Below, piece after piece: positions 45,095-55,719 of a stretch of 64,000 bases of DNA. Below the pieces are notes generated by a model that ran no database searches, was not told where the DNA came from, and worked only from the letters and a program-made list of their open reading frames with translations. The stretch covers positions 1,426,001 to 1,490,000 of the forward strand of contig NC_135056.1 in the NCBI RefSeq assembly GCF_051014685.1, given 5' to 3'. The number at the start of each line of letters is the position of its first letter. Position 1 is the first letter of the stretch. Source of the stretch: Ptiloglossa arizonensis (taxonomy: Eukaryota; Arthropoda; Insecta; Hymenoptera; Colletidae). Position numbers and translations under genes: made by a program.

Positions 45095-46019
45095 CTGCAA
45101 AGTTGACCTCGACTGATTTCTTCAAGGTCAATTTTTTTTATGATTATGATCGTATTTTACTTATCGCGAAAATAAAATATCCTAAAGGAACCATGTGTCG
45201 AAAATAACCCCTTCTCTCAAAAAATGATGTCTAAATTTCCATAATTTTTAAACCAATTTTATTTATATTACTATCATATTTTATAATTAAATATTGCATA
45301 TTGTATTGAATTTATACTGGAATTTTTACGAACTAGTTTTTTAAGTAAATCATGTTAAATTATACCTCGGGAGAGAATCACTTTTAACGATTAAAATTTT
45401 TGTAAGCGTTAAGTTTGTTATATTTATGTTACCTGTAACATTCCCTAATATTTACTTAATTTCTTCATCTATTTCTTCTTCTAACCTATACTATAGCCCC
45501 ATTCTGCCGGATTCTCTGCAACAAGTGTGCTTGTTGTCCGAGCAAGTCCCGCATCCAATGCTTTCGGGTGTGGAAAATCCTACACTCTCTCCGGTCCTAC
45601 CCCAAGGAGTTGGGGAGTCTTGAAAATTTCCTCCACGTAAAAAAAAAGAGAGTAGTTTGTAAAAATTCCAAATATGCTGTGACTTGTCAACAGCGAAGGA
45701 AAATATATTGTGCCAAAGACATGGTTTCCAATAATCCCTGCCATTACATTAATAGCAAAGCATCCTTGATTTTGCCTTTGAATAATTGTATAAGGATTTC
45801 TACGGGCTCTGTGATTTTTGTTGTATGTAGTTGCAAAATGTAAAAACATTACAGAAACTAAGTTTAAAAATGATAGATGTTTCAACATTGTTTTCTGAAA
45901 AAAGGGGTCATTTTTAATACATGGTCCCTTTGAAACATTTTATCTTCTCAATGAGTTGAATACGATGCAATCGTAAAAAATTTTGACCTTGAAAAATCCG
46001 GTCAAGGTAAATTTTGCAC
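45095..46019. mobile_element. Nested element with ~130-bp inverted repeats
   Basis: The left end from ~45095 (TGCAAAGTTGACC..TTTCTTCAAGGTCAA) and right end to ~46019 are inverted repeats. The shared order is GCAAA-TT-ACC, TTCAAGGTCAA, then a TTTTTTA-GATT..ATCGTATT block, then GG-ACCATGT, then CCCCTT. Arms are roughly 130 bp with several mismatches. It lies inside a Tc1 copy. No ORF of its own is recognised, so it is non-autonomous. A retroelement tail (45490-45652) lies inside it. Confidence 0.65.
45490..45655 (+). repeat. Non-LTR 3' tail repeat, copy 2
   Basis: CTACCCCAAGGAGTTGGGG then AGTCTTGAAAATTTCCTCC and ACGTAAAAAAAAA. The intact poly-A end and better preservation than copy 1 point to a later insertion, inside the nested inverted-repeat element. 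Confidence 0.55.
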
Positions 46020-46059
46020 ACAGCTTTCTTAATAGATCTTCACCGATCCAAAGGTGTTG

Positions 46060-46325
46060 AATCAAGCTATGAAGGTCATGACATATCATTTCTTGACACC
46101 TTGTACACACACCCCGCAATCTCCTGACTATAACGCAATTGAACATCTCTAGAGTGAAATAAATAAAATGTTGAAGAAATACGTTATTAGGAATAAGGAA
46201 GATTAAAAATTTTTAATATTTTGGAGTGAGAGAAATTTAGTCAAGAACAACTCAAAAATAAGTTCAAACAATGCAAAAAAGGATACAAGAAATTATAAAA
46301 TTAAAAGGAGAGCCGACCAATCATC
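46060..46325 (+). pseudogene. Tc1-like transposase, 3' part of the split copy
   Basis: The plus strand gives HTPQSPDYNAIEHL (the SPDxNxIEHLW block, with the catalytic Glu retained), then INKMLKKYVIRNKED. After a shift the C-terminal QEQLKNKFKQCKKGYK-type residues follow, ending near the stop at ~46340. It continues the part ending at 45094. Confidence 0.75.
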
Positions 46326-46339
46326 AGATTCTTTTTTTA

Positions 46340-46884
46340 ATTAGTGATCTTACTGGTCACGATCTTTCGGAAGTTTAGATACCGGGAGACTATCGTAGAT
46401 GTCACGATGTTTTTCAAAGATGTTGCCCTTTGGACTAATAGCGTGTCATCAAGGACTACACAGAGATGACCACCAGTAAATACATCGAATTCCTGGTGCT
46501 CAAGAAAAAGATAGAACGATTCGGGCGGAGCTTTGGAGAGCTCCTTGATGAAATCTTAGTTCCATGAGGGTTTTAGTGGGTAGATTCCGATGGTGTTAGT
46601 TGCATCGCTAAAGACGATACAATTGCACTGTACATATACTGTACATAGGAAATTCTAATCGAAATTTAAAAATGGTCATTGTCCGGTTGTGGTAGGAAGT
46701 TAGTGTTAACATGGATCAGGTCGGATACCAGTACCAATTTGGAGAGACACCAACAACGATAGGGAAAAATCTGTCCTGGTAAATTTAAAAACCTGGTATT
46801 TAAAAAATTACGCATGTAGTGTAAAAGAAAGTAGAAACTTGTAAAAAAAGTTTAGAGATGATTTGGCAAAACAAATGTGATAAG
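46340..46884. other. Unassigned; shares TTTTAGTGGGTAG block with R1-like tails
   Basis: The string GGTTTTAGTGGGTAGATTCCG at ~46569 resembles 5768-5790 and 43769-43789. An ORF fragment before it (EFLVLKKKIERFGRSFGELL) is not recognised. Confidence 0.35.
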
Positions 46885-48000
46885 TATGCTAATATATCTG
46901 TATGCGTTAGGTAGGATTTCACCAGTTTCACCTACTAAGAGAAAGGACAAAAATATTTGATCCAGATTTATTAAAAGAACTTTTTTTATACAGGATATCT
47001 GTGTCGATTAAGTCCATTTTAGTAGCCTCAAAAGCCTCCCTTGAAGAACAAGCCAAACTAGCTGACAACATTTTAGAGACACTAGACACAATGATGTCAG
47101 CAGTTACAAAGAATTAAGCAATGCAGATTTAAAAAAAAAAATTGAAAACCTATAGCGTCAAATGAATCAGCTGTTAAAAAGTAGTCGATCTAAAACACTA
47201 ACAAGAGGTAACATTAAACGTTCTAAATCGGGAACAAAATTTAATCCTAAGGGCCTCTTCTGCTATTACCATTTTAGATTTGTTCAGGAACTAACAAACT
47301 GTACACCAATCTGCTCCTTCAATAATCAGAAAAACAAGAAGAATGACTAATAATACCGACGTTTGGTTGCAATCTAGAAAATCATCGCCTATTTATTCGC
47401 GGTAGAACTAATCATCTAAAAATTTTAATAGACACTGGGGCATATTGAAATACATTCCTATCAAAATGAAAAACCAAACGATATCAGTTTGTTTTTTGCA
47501 AAAAATTCTAACGCTAGACATTGGTTAAGAAAGATGTCTAATAGATTCAGAGACACAATTAAGAACATACACATAAGTCAAGGTTGTCGATGGTAATACA
47601 AACATCAATCTTGTGTCTTCAAAACTCTCAATCAAGACCTTTTAAAAAAATTCCAAGAAATAACAAAATTGAGCAATTACCAAACTGATAGCAAGCATAA
47701 GGCACAACATCGTATAATTATAATAGGTCCACTGCTACAAGAAAAATTTAGAAGACTGTCTCCAGAGAAACTAGAAATAGCCGAATAAAAATTTCAGCAT
47801 ATACTGAATCTTGTTATTGTCAGACCTAGAACCTCCAACTGGGCTTCAGTGCTCCACATGGTTTCGAAAAGAAATTCATCAGATTGACAATCTGGTGGAG
47901 ATTATCACAGACTAAACAGTCTTACCAAGCCGGACCGTTACCCGATTCCACATGTGCAAGACTTTACCGTCAGATCAAAGAGAGACACACTACTCTGACA
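46885..48000 (+). pseudogene. Ty3/gypsy gag-protease-RT start
   Basis: Plus frames: FDPDLLKELFLYRISVSIKS and ASKASLEEQAKLADNILETL (~46965-47095), a gag C-terminal capsid pattern. Then GLFCYYHFRF and NCTPIC (~47255-47315), a CxYH..F...A..C-type gag motif, then a broken protease region ending in the DTGA-like string near 47435. Then LSPEKLEIAE, FQHILNLVIVRP, SNWASVLHMV and LTKPDRYPIPHVQDF (~47755-47970), the RT entry and block 1. It ends before the YxDD region. Family differs from copies A-C. Confidence 0.8.
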
Positions 48001-49342
48001 AGTCAAAAAAATCGAATTTTTTTCTTTTTATTTTCCTAAAATTTGAAGTGTGAGAATGTTATGTCGAAAGGATACTTCTAAATTCAAACATTTAGCGAAG
48101 TTGCAGCGGTAAATATTTGGATGGTTCGCGTCACACGAAAAACTCTCGTAGCAATTCTTTATTACTCATAGGAAAAGAGTTCTATTGAATGTAATTCAAG
48201 TTGCTTATATTGTATTTAGAGTGCAATAAACTGAACGTAGTAGAAAATTGTGGCCGAGTGAATAATCTGCGAATGGGACGGAAATGACAAGCGTTTGAGA
48301 CCGTCTAAAAGAAATTGGAAACGAGTATTTATGTTAAAGTATCGGTTACGTCTGATGAGTATTTCCAAGAACGCATGTACAGATTTGAATGTTAAGTTTA
48401 CGTAGCAAGATTGTGTGTATGGTTACGACTTCTTTAAAAGTGCGACATAATTGGGGATCAAGGATTAATCGAGCGATCATCGTTCAGCGAAAAGCATTGT
48501 GTAGCAGTTTTTTTAAATTACTTGCATTTTATTAGTTATTCACATTTAATTATATAGCGTTTAACTACCTACAAGTTAAATGATACAAGGGGTAAGGGAA
48601 ATCGATCGCTCACACCACCCATTCTCCCCACTTTTTAGGTTCTTAGTGAACGGACAGCATAGTAACAGGATTTCCATATATCAGAGGACAATATAAAAAT
48701 GTAGAAAATACAGAAAATTACAGACATAAGATCTCACTGCATTAATAATATGTAACGATGTTTAGTAAAATTATAAATATCTTTAATACAGAGATTCGAA
48801 TAAAACGATACCAAACTTTATTTTAATTTCTAACACGGTTATTACACAATATTGAACATTATTAAACAATGAAAACTAATTTTTTTATTTAGAAAATTTC
48901 CAATATCTTTACTTGCATTATATCATTACTGAATGCAGAAAGAGAAACTGACATTAAGTACCAATACAGTTCAGAATAGCTCGTAACCCTAGGCTCTTAA
49001 TTATAGATCTCTCTCGTTAAGACCGTCCATAGTACGAAGCGACATACTAGCGACATAGTATTCTCATAAAGAAATTCAACAAGGAAAGGAGATGCACTTC
49101 TCTTTCTGGACTGTTCAAGACCGGATCCTGCCCAGCGGACACGCGGGTCCTGCTTGAGAAGTATATTGTAAAATTGTTAATAACGAGAATATTCTCATAT
49201 GTCTGCCTAACTTCCAGAACGATCGATTCTGTTCAAGGCTTGTTTCTTGCCGTCTTTGACCAGCAAAAAGACAGTTTTTCTTAACAAAATCACCGCTTTG
49301 CCGTGCCTTGACTCTGGAATGCGGTAAAAAAGGAAAATTCAT
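48001..49342. other. No recognised gene
   Basis: AT-rich, with only short ORFs. The 3' remainder of the gypsy copy would be expected here but is not recognisable. Confidence 0.4.
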
Positions 49343-49942
49343 TTGTCATCGAACATTCTGGAAGCCAGGATCTATTTTTAGCCACTTCGGTGCGTGTCGC
49401 GCTCCTCTCAGCTATCACACCTTGTGTACCCATTCACCACCACACACAACCTAAAATTGTGTCAGCCCGTGCGACGGTTGGTCCACGCACCCAAGCGATC
49501 GCATGATCAATCATCGTCACGTGGCCCAATTGAAGGGCCAAATTTCCCTCTACGAGTGAAAAATCCAGAACCCAGTCTGGCCGTTTTTCGATGCCGATCA
49601 GTCGCAAGATCGCCTGCCAGCACGTGTATCCGTCGGGACTGCGAAGAACAAAAAGTTGTGATTTAGTCGCGTATAAATTCCGGGCAATCTCATTATTGTC
49701 TCCTATCTACGTTTTGTAAGTCGTTCTGCTTCGGGATTGAATCGTGATTCAATCCACACAAGCAAGTGCAATCCATTTTTAATTTCAATTGCAACACTAA
49801 AGTCGAAAGTCATTCTCCTAAGATCTCCTCTTTAATCCACTTGCCGCAGTATGCTGTGGACACGTTCAGTTCTTCGCAGTCCGATTTCGTCAACCATTGT
49901 TACCATATGGTACCTGTTATTGCATCGTGCTACAGAATTATA

Positions 49943-49973
<31 letters not shown>

Positions 49974-50057
49974 GGCGTGCGTGCGCGCGCGCGTGTGCTG
50001 ATTCTCTAGTGATTCTAAATTCTATGTAAATAAAGGACATTTATATTAATCCTGACA
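49343..50057 (+). repeat. Possible LTR
   Basis: A GC-moderate 0.7-kb block begins TGTCATCGAACATTC and ends near TCCTGACA. It has a GTATAAATTCCGGG promoter-like string at ~49671 and AATAAAGG near 50029, an arrangement typical of an LTR (TATA, then poly-A signal). I did not find a clear target-site duplication or a second copy, so this is tentative. Confidence 0.3.
49946..50000. repeat. (CT)n and (GC)n(GT)n microsatellite
   Basis: About 14 CT units, then gcgtgcgtgcgcgcgcgcgtgtg. Confidence 0.9.
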
Positions 50058-51499
50058 TTATTCTTATTCAACGTTAATATAAGTAATACATAAAACGGCA
50101 TCACATTGGAAAGGACAAACAATTCACAATGAAGCACGGACAATGGTTACAAAAGTCACAAGAAAATACGATGTGGAAGCATTAGAAAGTGAATTTTTTC
50201 ATCAACTACACATGCAAAACACCGATACTACAGAATAAATTGGTTCCCACCAAGATAGGGTAATAATTAAAAATATAATAAATGATTTTTATATTACATA
50301 TATATATACATATATATATATATTCCATACTCAGACAGAATGAAAAAGTATGAGTTAGTACAAATAGTGGCACGTAATAGACCTATTGAAAAAATATATA
50401 AAATAGATAGTCATCAAATCCAGTGAACATAATGTTTTAAGATTACCCCTGTGACGGCACTACCCACCAGCAAATTCTCGTACCTACTCCTATCGGTATA
50501 TATTATATATATGGTCCCTTACCGATCTCCCAATGTTCCGGCGTATAAGGCAGCGCCTGCTAGAATGCCTTATTGATGACTCCACTAGCAGGCCCGGCCG
50601 GGATGAAACGCTATCCCTTCCTCTTTCCTCGCTTTCTTTTCTTTTACCTCCATTATATAAATTTAGCGCTCCAAAGCCCCACATATGTACGAGTTAACTC
50701 TAAACAGCTTTAGACAATCTTTCGTTGAATATTAAAGGTACAGATTCAACGGAAGAACCAGATGCCAACAATAGTTTATCAGAAAATTTGTGGGGTGAGA
50801 AACATGCAAACCTTTTGTGTACTTTTAATAATTGTAAATATGAGAAATTTTGTACTGCTTGTGGATACAAGCTGTGTGTAGTGTGTAGTGAGTTTTGTGC
50901 TTTTGTGGGTAGCCTGATCTCACATCGGATGAAATATCCGTGGATGGTCGTAGCTAGGATGATAATATATTCGAAATTTATGTGTACACCAATGTCATTT
51001 ATTTTCGCTGTATCTCACTCTGTCGTATTTTGTTTCGCACGCGTTCCTTGTTACGCGATGAGCAAATGACGTGTTCCATTTCACCAATAACAAAGGATTT
51101 GAAAAGTGGAATCTGTGTCGTTTAGCTTGTAGGTAGTGCCTTACCTCTTCGTTTCCTAATAATTACATACTAGTTACATAGTTACAATAAATAAATTATT
51201 ACAACTTTTCTTTATTAAATCTTGTCAGTTACTTGTAATCTTAAAATTATGTCTTCTGCTAAAAGTAACACGTATTCTATACTTTAACTTCAATATTATA
51301 TTTTTCGCATAAGTTTAAGATATTTTTTGAAAATTTATATAGGTTATAATATGTCAACTATCCTACTACAAAATTTTATTTAAAGAAACCCTTTCCTTTG
51401 CAGTGAAAAAATTAGAATTTTTTCCGGCTTTGAACCACTATGCGACGTAGGGAGCGTTGCGATTATTGTATCCTATCATTAATAGATCAATTGATCTCG
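50058..51499. other. Mostly AT-rich, with a TA microsatellite and one Cys-rich ORF
   Basis: TA-rich simple repeat at ~50292-50324. The region contains the ORF at 50725-51069, listed separately, and otherwise nothing recognisable. Confidence 0.4.
50725..51069 (+). CDS. Hypothetical Cys-rich ORF
   Basis: 114 codons. The first part reads NIKGTDSTEEPDANNSLSEN and is followed by CTFNNCKYEKFCTACGYKLC with two more Cys after it, a spacing that suggests zinc binding (compare the C-terminal Cys-rich ends of piggyBac transposases). The last half is hydrophobic and probably out of frame. Family unknown; perhaps a transposase tail. Confidence 0.25.
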   Translation: MNIKGTDSTEEPDANNSLSENLWGEKHANLLCTFNNCKYEKFCTACGYKLCVVCSEFCAFVGSLISHRMKYPWMVVARMIIYSKFMCTPMSFIFAVSHSVVFCFARVPCYAMSK

Positions 51500-51503
51500 C
51501 TAG

Positions 51504-51946
51504 TGTGACGACTCTCGATATTCAATTTCTACGAATAGCTTAATCACCTCGGACCACCCGAATCGCTGCCAGTGCATCCCGATTTCCAAACTCGAATTCG
51601 ACGAACGCTCTCCCGATAAGACTTACTCCGAAAACTAGCCATGTGAAACTTTTCAACCCCTACTCCAGATAGCGTCATAGAACATTCCTTAAGATAACAA
51701 TATGTATATAAACCCACCAAGCTCTCGAATAAAGCAGTCTGCAGTTACAAGTCTACCTGTCACCACGTCAGCTTACACTGTCCGTTTCTCGATTCCGAAT
51801 AATTTCAAGCAAAAGTTCTTCGTTTGGATTAGGTGATCGTCGCGACTCTCGCCAATCCTTGCTATATTTAATGTCGACGAATCAGGATTCAAGTGTGACT
51901 CGAATCCTTCACCAATAAGTGACAGATTGGAGTTTGACCCGTCACA
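51504..51946 (+). mobile_element. Solo LTR (443 bp) with CTAG duplication
   Basis: Begins TGTGACGACTCTCG and ends GACCCGTCACA, giving TG..CA ends with short inverted TGTGACG/CGTCACA termini. It is flanked by CTAG at 51500-51503 and 51947-51950. Inside, TATATAAAC at ~51702 is followed by AATAAA at ~51728. These are the marks of an LTR left after recombination between two LTRs. The 4-bp duplication fits Ty3/gypsy-type integration. Confidence 0.85.
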
Positions 51947-52388
51947 CTAGCAACGTTTAGCGTTTATTAAATATTATATTTTATTTTATATCGACTCCAA
52001 AATGAGTATAAGAGGATTTATATTATTTTCAATAAATACTAATTAGTTCTTTTTGCTATGAATAATTTTCAAAATATTGATTAGTGATAGCATTTAAACA
52101 GGAACGAAATCATTCTCTTTCTTAGTAGTTAACATTTGATTAACCCATTTGCATCATTGCTCTGCTTAAGCTGCCGCGTTCGAACATCAGCAACGTTCAA
52201 TCGACGACTGACCCATATCACCGCGAGCAGTTGATCGTATGTGCAGTAACGAGCATCAAAATTATTTATGGAGTTTATTAACAATATACTGTTTAAAACG
52301 ATCGATACACAATGTTGTATAGCAAATATCGCATTTTACGTTTTTTTTTTTTTTATACATAGAATAAATTTATTTAAATTAAAATGAA

Positions 52389-53948
52389 TTAATTTTCGTG
52401 GAATTCTTTAAAGTGGTCAATACATAATGCTTTATCACAAACGTGACATTTAAAGACCGTTTCTTTTCGAATTGACTTACTCAAGCATACAACGCATCGT
52501 TTCGATGTTCTATTTCCCTTTGCTGGAGTTGCAGGTATCCGTACAGGAAAATGTCTGCCAGTAAATCGCGTAATGGAATTATCGACAGGTGCCTTATTTA
52601 CATTTATGTTGGCTAAGTATTTATCAACAATTTCTTCGGCTAATAGCTGTTTATACACATGAAACGCTCGATCTTGCTTATGATTTTTAAAGATTACGTA
52701 ACTGTTCAGCAGCATCATATCAATAAGATAAAAAAATATTTTTTCATAGGCTTTTTCGCACCTTCGCATAGTGTGAAATTTACTTAACATTCGGTTGCCA
52801 ACACCAATTCCACCCATGTATTGATTGTAATCAATTACTGCGGTTGGTTTTAAACTCTGTTGTCCAGTATATCGGTTTCGTTTTCCTGTTTCAGCAAAAT
52901 CTAAATCGTGCATAGTAGTTAGTATAACGACATCTTTCTTATCCTTCCACTTTATCGCCGCTATTTCTTCTGTACAAAATATAACGGCTTCTCCCTTTTG
53001 TAATTGGTGTGATTTTAATTCCGGAGGCATACCATTTCTATTTATTCTCGTTGTTCCACATGCATTTGTTTTCATATTATATAATTCTCGGTATAATGTT
53101 GGTGAACTGTACCAATTATCAATGAATAAGCAATACCCCTTGTGCAATAATTCACTCTCTTTCAACAAATTGATTACAACATTTGTGCTAGCAGTTCCTG
53201 AGTCAGTTTTATCTTTTCCTGTATATATATTGAAATTGTGTATGTATCGCGATTGTGAATCACAGAGTTTATAAAACTTGACACCAAATCTCGCACGTTT
53301 TGTTCGAATAAATTGTATATCGTGCAAACGACTTCTCCATGACATCGGTGATTCATCAATAGAAATGTTTTTATTTGGGACATACATGCGAATGAAAGTT
53401 TTTTTTACTATTTCAGTGACTTCTCGAATTTTTGTCAGTGGATCATTGGGATTATTTGTACTAGAAAAGTGTAAATTTTTGGTGATAAAAATAAATCGGT
53501 TACGGCTCATAATATTCTTAAAATACGAAGTTTCTATACTTTTATCGGTAGTCCAATAGCTTTGAATCGTGGGCTTAGAAACTAGACTCATTAAAATATT
53601 TAAAGCAATAAATACTTTTAATTCGTCGTCTTCAAGAGGTATAAACTCTGCGTCGCTTGCGCCGTATTTATTTGTTTCCGTAATTATTTTTGTTATTAAC
53701 TCCTTGTTAAAAAATAATTCAAAGACCTCCCTTCTCGACAAACCTCGTGTATTTACGGTTGCTCCACCTCCACTTAAAAAATCATGTATAATGGGAGTAT
53801 GATTTTCGGCTTTCCACACGTACTCTTGATTTATAAAACTGATGCACTGTTCATTTTTACTTTCATCGCTTGATGAAATTCTCCAGCAACGTTTTTTAGG
53901 ACGTTGTGCCTCGATACTTGAATCCGAATCCAGATACTCAAAACTCAT
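52389..53948 (-). CDS. piggyBac transposase, intact ORF with altered third catalytic site
   Basis: 519 codons from ATG at 53948 to TAA at 52389, the usual length for this PGBD-like family. The transposase is an RNase H-fold nuclease excising at TTAA. Residues 193-208 hold the first catalytic Asp (SIDESPMSW, D198), and residues 274-282 the second (FIDNWYSSP, D277). At the third site, family GGVDxxDQ, this protein has MGGIGVGNRM: Gly at 382 (codon 52803-52805) and Asn at 385. The C-terminus has a CxxC...CxxC..C...H zinc-binding module (residues ~485-516, CVVC, CHVC, LCIDH). Either this copy is catalytically dead from one or two A-to-G/G-to-A changes, or the lineage uses a different residue. Not spliced. 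No promoter identified. Confidence 0.93.
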   Translation of the reverse strand: MSFEYLDSDSSIEAQRPKKRCWRISSSDESKNEQCISFINQEYVWKAENHTPIIHDFLSGGGATVNTRGLSRREVFELFFNKELITKIITETNKYGASDAEFIPLEDDELKVFIALNILMSLVSKPTIQSYWTTDKSIETSYFKNIMSRNRFIFITKNLHFSSTNNPNDPLTKIREVTEIVKKTFIRMYVPNKNISIDESPMSWRSRLHDIQFIRTKRARFGVKFYKLCDSQSRYIHNFNIYTGKDKTDSGTASTNVVINLLKESELLHKGYCLFIDNWYSSPTLYRELYNMKTNACGTTRINRNGMPPELKSHQLQKGEAVIFCTEEIAAIKWKDKKDVVILTTMHDLDFAETGKRNRYTGQQSLKPTAVIDYNQYMGGIGVGNRMLSKFHTMRRCEKAYEKIFFYLIDMMLLNSYVIFKNHKQDRAFHVYKQLLAEEIVDKYLANINVNKAPVDNSITRFTGRHFPVRIPATPAKGNRTSKRCVVCLSKSIRKETVFKCHVCDKALCIDHFKEFHEN

Positions 53949-54179
53949 TGGGGTAACTAAATTTTAGATTAAATTATAAAATAATATTGTTTTCTAAATT
54001 TGGATTTCTTTAATTTAAATATAGATCGACAGCACTTACTCATAGTGGCAGTTTGAAAGATTTTCACAAAAGAGCAAAACTTATTTAGAATACACCGATG
54101 TATATCAAACTGATGGAACCAAAAAGTTCTCAGAAGTGGTTAAACGTGGTCTGTCGCGACTGGTAAAATGGGAGTCGTA

Positions 54180-54330
54180 GGTTCGCGTATTATTCCGCGC
54201 TCGGTGATAGACGACAGTCGCGACTCGCATATTATTCCGCGCTCGGTGATAGCTGACCGTCGTAGGCTCGCGGATTATTCCGCGCTCGGTGATAACAGAA
54301 AGTCGCGACTCGCGGATTATTCCGCGCTTG
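54180..54330. repeat. Four tandem 42-43-bp subterminal repeats of the piggyBac
   Basis: Each unit holds ATTATTCCGCGCT(C/T)GG, with unit starts at 54189, 54231, 54274 and 54316. Three units continue with GTGATA and a variable GACxG(T)CG part. The last runs directly into the TIR. A related inverted CACCGCGAGC string lies near the left end (~52222). Such subterminal repeats are typical binding sites for a transposase. Confidence 0.9.
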
Positions 54331-54346
54331 GATGCAAATGGGTTAA

Positions 54347-55575
54347 ATGGTGATATAAAGGAGAAGATATATGTGAAACAGTCGCCAGCATACCAAACAA
54401 AAGGAAAGGAACATCCCGTATTAAAACTGAATAGAAGTATATAAAGCTTAAAACAAACGGCAAATAATTGGAATAAAATAATTTCAAACGAACCAAAGAG
54501 TTTGGGATATGAGCAAGGTAAGAGTGACACATGCTTATATATAAAACAAAAAGGCGTAAGGAAAACGTATAATTTTTGTACGTTGCAATACATCCTAATT
54601 GCATCTAAATATACAAACGAAATTAAACGAGTAGAAGATAAATTGTCAATCTCATTTGACGTGTCACAACTCGGAAGTATACAAAAATATTCTGGAATTC
54701 AATTAGAGATAAACTGGTAATTTCTTTATATATCAAGAAAAATACATAAACGAAATCTTAAACACGTACGGCTTAACAGAAGCGAAAACATCAAATATAA
54801 CTTTAGATGTCGGTTATAAAAACGAGTAAGATAGCAAACCATTACTTGATAATAAACTATATAGCAGCTTGATTGGAAATCGAATGTATAGAGCGTTACA
54901 ATATTGAGTAGAAAATTAAAGGCTTCAACAGATCGTGATTCGATAGAAGCTAAAAGAATAGCACTTTAGTTAACTAATTAAAAAATTTTAATTGAAATTA
55001 GGAAGTAACATTGAAGAGGCAGAATTAATAGGTTATTCAGGTGCAAACTGGGCAGAAGAAAGATTTGACCAAAAATCCAACAGCAGATATATATATTTAA
55101 ATATTTAGGAAGCACTATCAGCTGAGATTGTAGAAAGCAAACATTTGTTTCATTGTCCTCAATCGAAGCAGAATATGTAAGCTTAAGTGAAACCTGTCAA
55201 AAATGTTTATGGCTGAAGAAATTATTACACGATTTTGAAGAAGAAATAAAGGAACCAATGAAATTGTTCGAAGACAACCAAGGTTGCATAGAATTAACAA
55301 GAAATCAAAAATTTAGTAAACGGACAAAACATATAGACACCAAATACCATTTTATAAGAGACCTCAGGGAACGCAATATTATTGATCTGATTTATTGATG
55401 TACTAATAGTATGCTTGAAAATATTATATCAAAACCACTCCATTCAACAAGATTGAAGGAACTGTCAAAAAATTGCAATTTAACGATAACTTTCGATCAA
55501 CATGAGGATGTTGAGGAGGAGTATTGGAAAAAGGAAGCACCAACGCCATCCTTTATACGTAATTAGTACTCCGTG
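54347..55575 (+). pseudogene. Ty1/copia RT and RNase H, 3' part of pol
   Basis: Reading starts exactly at the piggyBac right TTAA: LNGDIKEKIYVKQSPAYQTK (the FLNGxLxExVYMxQPxGF block of copia RT). Next come a LEYILIAS stretch replacing the LVYVDD catalytic block, SQLGSIQKYSGIQLEI (LG.I..YLGI), and DSKPLLDNKLYSSLIGN-like residues. RNase H shows SSIEAEYVSLSETCQKCLWL (55153-55215), LFEDNQGCIELTRNQKFSKR and TKHIDTKYHFIRD. It ends near EEEYWKKEAPTPSFIRN at 55563. Frameshifts and loss of YVDD make it dead. Confidence 0.88.
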
Positions 55576-55719
55576 GCAGCTCATTACACAAATACACACA
55601 GTACACGTACACATACGCACACGGTGTCACGCAATGTTTTTGAACAGGAACACAGTGTAACAATCCAACTATTGTACATTAACATCTAAATACAGAGCAT
55701 TACATTATTATTTCTGCGC

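Larger units (their letters stand above)
52144..54342 (-). mobile_element. Complete piggyBac element (2,199 bp)
   Basis: Perfect 12-bp TIRs CCCATTTGCATC (52144-52155) and GATGCAAATGGG (54331-54342) are flanked by TTAA on both sides (52140-52143, 54343-54346). TTAA targets and CCC-type ends are the hallmark of piggyBac. The element encodes one uninterrupted transposase ORF on the minus strand and has four tandem subterminal repeats at its right end. Intact ends and ORF imply a recent insertion compared with everything else here. Confidence 0.96.

Noticed and set aside
46340..46600. Coding exon around EFLVLKKKIERFG
   Set aside because: Short, bounded by stops, and adjacent to a retroelement tail string. 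No family match.
49394..49666. 90-codon plus ORF
   Set aside because: It lies in a possible LTR and has no conserved domain.
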